The position numbers and the translations under genes were made by a program. The notes under the pieces were generated by a model, which saw nothing but the letters and a program-made list of their open reading frames with translations, made no database searches and was not told where the DNA came from. From Thermoplasmata archaeon (GTDB lineage: Archaea; Thermoplasmatota; Thermoplasmata; UBA184), in NCBI GenBank assembly GCA_030043505.1, contig JASHXN010000092.1, positions 1-9,433 of the forward strand: a stretch of DNA of 9,433 nt, given 5' to 3'. Below are positions 1 through 6,200 of the stretch, piece after piece (position 1 is the first letter of the stretch; each line of letters starts with the position of its first letter).

Positions 1-425
1 TTGAGCGCCTGGGTCGGCTCCTGGAAGATCATCGAGATGTGGCGGCCTCGGACCGCCTCCATCCGCTCGTTCGCGCGGTGGATCTTCCGGTACCTCCGCG
101 TGACCTTGACCCGCGGGGAGTTCTTCATCGGGCGGAACTTCGCCTCCTGCTCCAGCCCGGTCAGCAGGTCCGCGCCGCCGAGCCGCACGTGGCCGCCCAC
201 GATCCGCCCGGGAGGGTCCGGGATCAGGCGCGTGACCGAGAACGCGGTGACGCTCTTGCCGCAGCCGGTCTCGCCGACGAGGCCCAGCGTCTCGCCGCGC
301 CGCAACTGGAACGAGACGCCGTCCAGCGCCTTCACGACTCCTTGATAGGTGTAAAAGTACGTCCGAAGGTCCTCGATCTCGAGTACGACGGGGGGATCGC
401 TCGTCGCCGGGGCAGGGGTCTCCAC
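1..425 (-). CDS. dppD: Peptide ABC transporter ATP-binding protein, DppD/OppD-like (C-terminus beyond left edge)
   Basis: Cytoplasmic ATPase that would power peptide import through the two permeases encoded upstream on the same strand. Only the first 141 residues are in the window. The protein opens [20 protein letters not shown], followed by an aromatic A-loop region (YFYTYQG), a Walker A motif GETGCGKS at residues 51-58 and a Q-loop [12 protein letters not shown] with Gln135. Signature, Walker B and switch motifs lie off the edge. The start is GTG at 425: it is the only ATG, GTG or TTG in frame between the DppC stop and the first beta strand, and no strong Shine-Dalgarno precedes it, so the start is reasonable but not certain. 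The 83-nt gap to the permease (426-508) shows no other feature. Oddity: Walker A Lys57 to the Q-loop Gln is 78 residues, against about 50 in typical DppD proteins. The extra stretch (about 95-122) is rich in Arg and Lys. Substrate class is inferred from family and context. Confidence 0.93.
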   Translation of the reverse strand, partial: METPAPATSDPPVVLEIEDLRTYFYTYQGVVKALDGVSFQLRRGETLGLVGETGCGKSVTAFSVTRLIPDPPGRIVGGHVRLGGADLLTGLEQEAKFRPMKNSPRVKVTRRYRKIHRANERMEAVRGRHISMIFQEPTQAL

Positions 426-508
426 CGTCGGGTCGAATGCCGCCCCTGGGACGGAGCCCGCGGAGGGGACCGCCTCCGAGGCGACCTGTATCGGTCGGAC
501 GGCGGCGC

Positions 509-1681
509 TCAGCGCCGCAACCTGGGGTCCAGGGCGTCTCGGATGCCGTCGGAAAGCAGATTCACGCTGATCGCGAACAGGAACAGTGCGATACCCGGGA
601 ACAGAAGCTGCCACCAGGGGATCACGCAGCCGGTCGCGGGGGTGTAGCACGAGTTCACGAAGTCCGCCGCGAGGTCGGTGACCGAGGCGGCGGCCGTCGC
701 CCCCCACTCGGGAAATGGGCTCGAGGGGAACAGGAGCGAACCGAACCCGAGGAATGCCAAGCTGCCGATCAGCAGCGGGATCGTTCCCACGTCCAGAGAG
801 AACTGGATGAACACCGGGTACACGCTGTTGGGGATGATGTGCCGCAACAGGGTCCGATGCCTGGGTGATCCCGACGCGGTCGCCGCCTCCACGAACTTCT
901 GCTCTCGCACCACGAGGACCTGCCCTCGAACGATGCGCGCGTAGAAGGGCCACCAGACGATCGTGAAGCCGAGGATCATCGCTCCGAGCTTCGTGGAGAC
1001 GGCCGCCGCCGGGGGTGGATGCAGGTCGACCGCGAGGACTGCCACGACGACGATGACGAACAGAATGGTCGGGATGGACAGGAAGATGTCGACGATTCGC
1101 ATCAGAACCTCGTCGACGACACCCCCGTAATAGCCGGCGATCGCGCCGAGCAGGAGCCCGAGGGCGGCACCCGCGCCGACAATCGAGACAGAGAAGATGA
1201 GGCTCCAATCGGCGCCGCGCGCGAGCATTCCGGCGACGTCGTACATCGGCGTCTGCGCACTGGCGGACGTGGAGAGTGCCCCCAACGGCAGGGGGCCTGG
1301 AGCGAACGGCGATAGGCTGAGGGTCGGTGGGATGATGGACGGGAATGCGATGCCGGCACGATACGTGTCACGGAACCATACGCCCCCACAGTACCTCGCC
1401 GCGTTGGGCGGAGGATGGATCTCGTACGTGCAGACGATCGGCCCCGTGGTAGGGCAAGTCTGGACGTACGGGCCGGGGTAGCCGGAGTTCGAGTTTCCGG
1501 GTCCGTAGTCTGTTGAGCACCAGATCGGGGTGCTGCTCCACGGAAGCGGCAGGGTGGCGGCGTACACCGCGACGCCCGCTATTCCGATCAGGATGCCGAG
1601 CCCGACCATCGCGAGCGTGTTGCGTCGGAAGAAGTACCACGTCCGTTGCCACTGCTCGAGCCTCGGGCGAGGGGGCCGCAA
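509..1681 (-). CDS. dppC: Peptide ABC transporter permease, DppC/OppC-like, with enlarged cysteine-containing outer loop
   Basis: Inner-membrane permease of a peptide/nickel-type ABC importer, 390 residues (typical DppC about 280-300). The N-terminus has the usual cytoplasmic RRN-type lead-in, then a first membrane helix near residues 23-45. A long outer loop (about 46-155) contains Cys55, Cys76, Cys84 and Cys98. The core helices lie at about 158-183, 196-220, 230-250, 287-316 and 356-376. The ATPase-coupling EAA loop is clear at 263-285 (FVEAATASG, then HIIPN). A second outer loop carries Cys345 and Cys352. The end, [14 protein letters not shown], is the classic DppC C-terminus. The start is TTG at 1681, 34 nt after the DppB stop; the next candidate, ATG at residue 25, would cut into the first helix. 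No convincing Shine-Dalgarno is seen, so translation may be coupled to DppB. The added loop is not part of the normal family fold; docking or stabilisation is inferred. Confidence 0.93.
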   Translation of the reverse strand: MRPPRPRLEQWQRTWYFFRRNTLAMVGLGILIGIAGVAVYAATLPLPWSSTPIWCSTDYGPGNSNSGYPGPYVQTCPTTGPIVCTYEIHPPPNAARYCGGVWFRDTYRAGIAFPSIIPPTLSLSPFAPGPLPLGALSTSASAQTPMYDVAGMLARGADWSLIFSVSIVGAGAALGLLLGAIAGYYGGVVDEVLMRIVDIFLSIPTILFVIVVVAVLAVDLHPPPAAAVSTKLGAMILGFTIVWWPFYARIVRGQVLVVREQKFVEAATASGSPRHRTLLRHIIPNSVYPVFIQFSLDVGTIPLLIGSLAFLGFGSLLFPSSPFPEWGATAAASVTDLAADFVNSCYTPATGCVIPWWQLLFPGIALFLFAISVNLLSDGIRDALDPRLRR

Positions 1682-1715
1682 CCTACGCGGAGGAGCCGCA
1701 CTAGCGGTCGTAGGG

Positions 1716-3005
1716 TTACCCCAGCCGAACGCGCGGGTCCAGCCAAGCGTAGATCACGTCGACCACCAGGTTCGCGATCACGATGATGAACGTGAACAGG
1801 AGAGTCGACCCAAAGAGAACCCCGAAGTCGAGGGCCGGCGACGGGTTGGCGGCGTAGGCGAGCATCGCACCGACCCCGTTCAACTGGAACACCGCTTCGA
1901 TCACGGGAAAGCCTCCGAGGAAGCCTGCGAAAGTCAAGCCAAGAACCGTCACCGTGACGTTGAGCGAGTTCCGGCCGGCGTGACGGTGGACTACGGTAGA
2001 TTCGGGTACGCCGCCGGCACGCGCGGTTCGCACAAAATCGAGATTCATCACTTCGAGCATGCTGTTGCGGACGAAGCGGAGCAGCCCGGCGACCGTGCCG
2101 TAAGCGATGAGGAGCGCGGGGAGAAGGATCCGTAGAACTGAGTCGACGGCGAGCCAGTCGTCATGATGGATGAGGGCATCGATGGTGAGGAACCCCGTCG
2201 GAGTCGAGTGGACCCCATTCCAAATCCACGGTGGGTAGGTTCCGCCGAGGGGAAGCCCCGTGTAACAGGCCGACGAAGGGGGGAGCGAGAAGGTGAACTC
2301 CCAGTCGATGGCCTCCCCCTTCGGGCACCAGGGTGTGTGAACGTTGTACCCCGTATGGGGGAGGAAAACGAGGATGACCCCCATCACCATCAGCGAACCT
2401 AACAGGAACGCCGGGAGCGCGTAGCCCGAGAAGGACAGGACTCGGGCAACTTGGTCGATCGGGCGATTTCGATTCACGGCCGAAGCTGTCCCGAGCGGGA
2501 TCGCAATCGCGAGGATGAGCACGAGCGATAGTCCCGCGAGTTCGATCGTGTAGGGGAGTTCCCACGCGATGGCCGTGGCAACCGGCTTGGCCTCGATCTG
2601 AGGAATCTCCTTGGCAAGATCGCTGCTGTTGGAGACGTTTCCCCACTGGAACGTGAAGCTGCGATAGACGAAGGCGCCCCACTGTTCGATCACGGGCCGG
2701 TTCAGGCCCAGCTGATGTACAAACTCCTCGTAGATCGGATTTTGGCACAACCCCCTCGGGGTGGTGTTGACCGGGGGGGAGATGCATTGGCACGTGTCGT
2801 TCCCCAGCGAACCAGGGTTCAGCGTCTCGCAACTGCAGCTGGGCGCGTAGCCGCACCGCTCCTTCTGAGTTGGACTCCCGAAATGCGAGATCAGCTCGTA
2901 CTGGACCGGTAACGCAGAGAATAGGACGAAAGTGATCGTGACGACCCCGAGCAGTACCGGCAGCAGGAGGAGGGCGCGCCGGGCCACGTAGGTGATCATC
3001 CGCAT
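1716..3005 (-). CDS. dppB: Peptide ABC transporter permease, DppB/OppB-like, with cysteine-rich outer loops
   Basis: First gene of the transporter operon, 429 residues against roughly 310-340 for usual DppB proteins. The N-terminus (ARRALLLLPVLLGVVTITFVLF, residues 8-29) is a textbook DppB first helix. The following outer loop, about 31-145, is expanded and holds six cysteines (51, 57, 59, 72, 74, 87). A second expanded outer segment, about 215-288, adds Cys227 and Cys247. Further helices lie near 150-177, 190-215, 290-312, 347-372 and 398-420. The EAA coupling loop is at 323-346 (DFVRTARAGG, then HAGRNS), and the C-terminus WLDPRVRLG is typical. The start is ATG at 3005, with a second ATG two codons in (2999); a GGGAGAGGGG stretch directly upstream could serve either. 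Extra length and all eight cysteines are on the predicted outer side, consistent with disulphides; that reading is inferred. Confidence 0.94.
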   Translation of the reverse strand: MRMITYVARRALLLLPVLLGVVTITFVLFSALPVQYELISHFGSPTQKERCGYAPSCSCETLNPGSLGNDTCQCISPPVNTTPRGLCQNPIYEEFVHQLGLNRPVIEQWGAFVYRSFTFQWGNVSNSSDLAKEIPQIEAKPVATAIAWELPYTIELAGLSLVLILAIAIPLGTASAVNRNRPIDQVARVLSFSGYALPAFLLGSLMVMGVILVFLPHTGYNVHTPWCPKGEAIDWEFTFSLPPSSACYTGLPLGGTYPPWIWNGVHSTPTGFLTIDALIHHDDWLAVDSVLRILLPALLIAYGTVAGLLRFVRNSMLEVMNLDFVRTARAGGVPESTVVHRHAGRNSLNVTVTVLGLTFAGFLGGFPVIEAVFQLNGVGAMLAYAANPSPALDFGVLFGSTLLFTFIIVIANLVVDVIYAWLDPRVRLG

Positions 3006-3017
3006 GGCCCCTCTCCC

Positions 3018-3037
3018 CGCACCCTCCCGAGGGTGCG
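3018..3037 (-). promoter_or_regulatory. Perfect 8-bp hairpin in the leader of the permease operon, abutting the ribosome binding site
   Basis: On the minus strand CGCACCCT pairs exactly with AGGGTGCG around a four-base CGGG loop. If transcription starts about 25 bp from the TATA-like box at 3064-3070, the hairpin lies in a short leader of about 35 nt and ends right next to the purine-rich GGGAGAGGGG before ATG 3005. It could stabilise the message or affect ribosome access. Function is inferred; the pairing itself is seen directly. Confidence 0.5.
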
Positions 3038-3063
3038 AGACGTTCAGACTAGGGCGGGCCGCT

Positions 3064-3070
3064 CTATTTA
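3064..3070 (-). promoter_or_regulatory. TATA-like box for the permease operon
   Basis: Read on the minus strand this is ATAAATA, the only strongly AT-rich stretch in a GC-rich region and a good match to an archaeal TATA box. A start site about 25 bp downstream would fall near 3041, giving a leader of about 35 nt before the DppB ATG at 3005. Start site and TFB element were not determined. Confidence 0.6.
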
Positions 3071-3101
3071 TGCCGTGGCTTCGAGGAGGGAGAATCTACC
3101 T

Positions 3102-3121
3102 CCCGCTCCCGCCCGCTCCCG
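3102..3121. repeat. Perfect tandem 10-bp direct repeat CCCGCTCCCG x2 between the divergent promoters
   Basis: Two adjoining identical 10-mers (3102-3111 and 3112-3121). The CTCCCG core also occurs once more immediately before, at 3100-3105. The repeat sits about 32 bp upstream of the permease TATA-like box and about 77 bp upstream of the box for the binding-protein gene. One helical turn spacing and position suit a regulator site serving both promoters, but GC-rich DNA can produce such repeats by chance. Confidence 0.4.
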
Positions 3122-3197
3122 AGCGACCGTCGCGATTCGCCGCCCCCGCGCGACCCCTCCGGACGCCATTTCTGACACGCCTCCTCTAACGGAAGGG

Positions 3198-3203
3198 ATA
3201 AAA
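3198..3203 (+). promoter_or_regulatory. TATA-like box for the substrate-binding protein gene
   Basis: ATAAAA preceded by a purine-rich GGAAGGG that resembles an archaeal TFB-recognition element. A start about 25 bp downstream would fall near 3225-3230, giving a leader of about 45-50 nt before ATG 3276. That leader would contain the hairpin at 3234-3257 and the Shine-Dalgarno at 3264-3271. Confidence 0.6.
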
Positions 3204-3233
3204 CGGACTCCGGACAGTACATTCTTTTCGAGG

Positions 3234-3257
3234 ACGGGGGGCCGGGTAGGCCCCCGT
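3234..3257 (+). promoter_or_regulatory. GC-rich hairpin in the leader of the substrate-binding protein gene
   Basis: AC(G)GGGGGCC pairs with GGCCCCCGT around a GGGTA loop, giving nine base pairs with one bulged G (3236). A slipped form (ACGGGGG with CCCCCGT) is also possible. The stem ends six bases before the Shine-Dalgarno. It is not followed by a long T run, so an attenuator is not obvious. The position mirrors the hairpin ahead of the divergent DppB gene. Confidence 0.5.
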
Positions 3258-3263
3258 TTCACG

Positions 3264-3271
3264 GAAGAGGT
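3264..3271 (+). promoter_or_regulatory. Shine-Dalgarno site that fixes the start of the substrate-binding protein
   Basis: GGAAGAGGT ends four bases before ATG 3276 and contains GAGGT, complementary to the archaeal 16S 3' end. It decides the start at 3276 over an in-frame ATG at 3033, which lies upstream of the TATA-like box at 3198 and would place 81 non-signal residues before an obvious signal peptide. Confidence 0.7.
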
Positions 3272-3275
3272 TGGA

Positions 3276-6200
3276 ATGGGAGCGCAGCGTGGGAAGTGGT
3301 CGCACAACGTAGTTGCAATCGCCGCGGTCGTCCTGATGGTCGCCGGCACGTGGCAAGCCGGCACCGCCCTCGCCGCGATGTCCTCGGCGTCGTCCCCTGC
3401 GGCGGCCGCCGCGTCCACGCCGACCGCGGCGCCGGCCGTCACGGTCCAGACCTCCTCCCACGTAGAAGCTCCCAGCCTCCTGCGGCAGTCGGCCGCCACC
3501 CCGAGTTCCTCGGTCGCTCCTCTCGCGAGCGGTCCGCACCCGGGCACGATCCAGGCGTACGAACCGGTACCGGGCGGGGCGACCACCGTGGACCCCGCTC
3601 TCGCCTACGACACGACCAGCTACGAAGTGATCCTCAACGTCTACGAGACGCTGGTGAGCTACAACGGTAGCTCGACGTCGTCGTTCGTCCCCACCCTCGC
3701 GACGTGCGTCCCCGGCCAGGGTCCGCAGTGCGCCGAGGATTACGGCACCGGTTTCACCGGGATCTTCAACACGTCCGGCAAGAACTTCACCGGCTCGAAC
3801 GGCGTGCCGCTCTACTGGACGTTCGTCATCGACCCGACGGCGCACTTCTACGACCCGTCGACGTCGAAGTCGTGGGGCGTCTACCCCAGCGATGTGATGT
3901 TCTCGATCGCCCGGACCCTCGCGTTCAGCGACATCCCCTACGCGACCAAGACCTCGGGCTGGATCATGGCCCAGGCGCTGCTGCCGCCCGGCAAGTCGTC
4001 GTTCGACAAGGACCTCCACTTCCCGTACGACACGACGCCCGGGAACATCCTCGGTTCGATGCTCGTCAACGACAGCGCCTACTGTCCGGCGAAGGCGATG
4101 GACGGCGTCCACGGCCACGGATGCATCACGTTCGTCGCGAACGGAAGCGCGCAGTACTGGCCCGAATTCCTGGACTTCGTGGAGGACAACCTCGGCGCGA
4201 GCGTCGTCCCATGCGGCTGGTTCACTTACGAGGACGCCGGCATCCCGGGCTGGAGCGGCACCTCCGCCGCGAACGGCGACGGTTCGTGCAAGCTCCCCGA
4301 CGGCCAGACGAGCACGACCGGCTCGACCTGGACGAACTATCTCAAGTCGCTGGCCCCCACCTCGTGGGACACTTTCGAGAAGCTCAACAAGCGCTGGCCC
4401 GCCACCCAGCCGAACGTCCGCTGGAGCATGGTCGGCTCGGGCCCGTACTACGGGGCCGTCACCCCGGGCATCAGCTACGCGCTCGCGGCCAACCCGGCGT
4501 ACGTGCAGCCCGCGGGCTGCTCCGGCGCGGAGGGGCTCGCGAAGTACACGGGCTACTGCGACCCGGCGCCGGGCGGCTACATCCCCAACGTCGACGTGAC
4601 GTGGGAGAACGAAGAGGAAGGCGACAGTCTCGGCACCAGCGCCATCCTGGCGGGGACCGCTGACTTCGCGGGCATCTACACGACCGAGACGAGCACGCTC
4701 CTCGGCTTCGTCCACTCGGGGCTGTGGCAGTACAATCTGTTCCCGACGTTGAGCACCGCCTTCACGCCGATTAACCTCGGGGTCAGCGACACGGCGTACA
4801 ACACGACCTTCGCCGGCACGCCGCTGGAGGCGAACCCGATCCCCGAAGAGCTGTTCACCGACCTCGGGCTCCGGAACTTCTACATCAACGCCTACCCGTA
4901 CACGACCGTCGAGGACACGATCAACACCGTCGACAACATCCAGTTCGCGTTCAACGCGGGCGGGCCGATCCCGGAGGGGATGGGCAGCTACTACCCGTCG
5001 AACGTCTCGTGGCCGTACGAGCGGGGCGATCCGACGCAGCCGGCGACGAGCGTCGGCAGCGCGGCGTGGTGGTGGGCCGAGCTGACGACCGTCGGCTCGC
5101 CGTACTACAACTCCACCCTCGTCACGACGTGCACCACGTCGCACCCGTGCACCTGGCCGATCGGCTACTTCGACGGGGCTCCCGCGAACCTCGCGCTGGT
5201 CGACGACTGGTCGGCCGAGATCTACCGGCTGAGCGGCCACACGCTCGACCCGTGGCCGCTGGCCGAGACGTTCACCCAGTTCCTCGCGTCGACCCTGATC
5301 GGGCCGTACGAGTCGCCGTTGGCGAGCGTCGTCGGCTTCGGCTGGGCGCCCGACTATCCGGACCCGACCGACTACGTCGCGCCGATCGTCCAGCCGGACG
5401 GGAGCTACACCGCGCCGGACACGGTCGGCAACCAGCTGTTCCTCCCGCAGTACAGCGACAACGCGACCTGCGGCCACGGCGCCGCCACGTTCGCCGACCT
5501 CGCCTACTGGGCGAAGCAGGCGAACGACCCCGCGGACGGCGACCTGAACTCGACCTGCCAGGGCGTCGCCTACGGCGTCGCGAGCGCGTACATGAAGATC
5601 GCCGGAGCGCTCCCGTCCGGGGCGCAGCGGATCCTCGACTACGACCTGATCGAGCAGATCACCAACGCGCTCGGGCTGTACGTCTGGAACGGCCAGAGCA
5701 ACGAACTGGTCGGCTTCGCGCCGTGGATCAAGGCGTCCTCGATCAACGAGAACCCGGTGATCGGCGGCGGCGGCGACAGCGTTTGGTTCCACGTCGAGTA
5801 CAACACGGTCTACGCGGTGAGCGTCACCGAGCACGGGCTCCCGTCCGGCACGTCGTGGTCGGCGACCCTGGGCCCGACGACCCTCACCTCGACCTCCGCG
5901 ACGATCGCGTTCGCCGACCAGCCGAACGGGACGTACAACTACAGCGTCTCGTTCCAGGCGGGCTACGGCGTGAGCCCGTCGAACGGGACGATCACCGTCG
6001 CGGGCGCGGCGATCGACCAGTCCGTCACCTACACCGCCGTCACCGGACCGACCGCGACGCTCTCGTTCAACGAGACCGGGCTCGTCAGCGGCACGACGTG
6101 GGCGGTCGACGTGGAAGGGTACGGGGAGGTCTCGTCGGACCAGCCGTCGATCTCGTTCGCCCTCCCGCAGAGCACGACGTACCACTACCAGGCGCTGCTC

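Noticed and set aside
1..868. Plus-strand open frames over the left end
   Set aside because: They lie opposite the DppD and DppC genes, whose Walker A, Q-loop and EAA-loop motifs are clear on the minus strand. The plus-strand translations have no recognisable domain.
3087..3104. GGGAG / CTCCC inverted repeat near the permease promoter as an operator
   Set aside because: Only five base pairs with a seven-base spacer, expected by chance in this purine/pyrimidine-skewed GC-rich stretch.
3033..3275. Upstream extension of the binding protein to the in-frame ATG at 3033
   Set aside because: It would put 81 residues before a normal signal peptide, would begin upstream of the TATA-like box at 3198, and ignores the good Shine-Dalgarno placed before ATG 3276.
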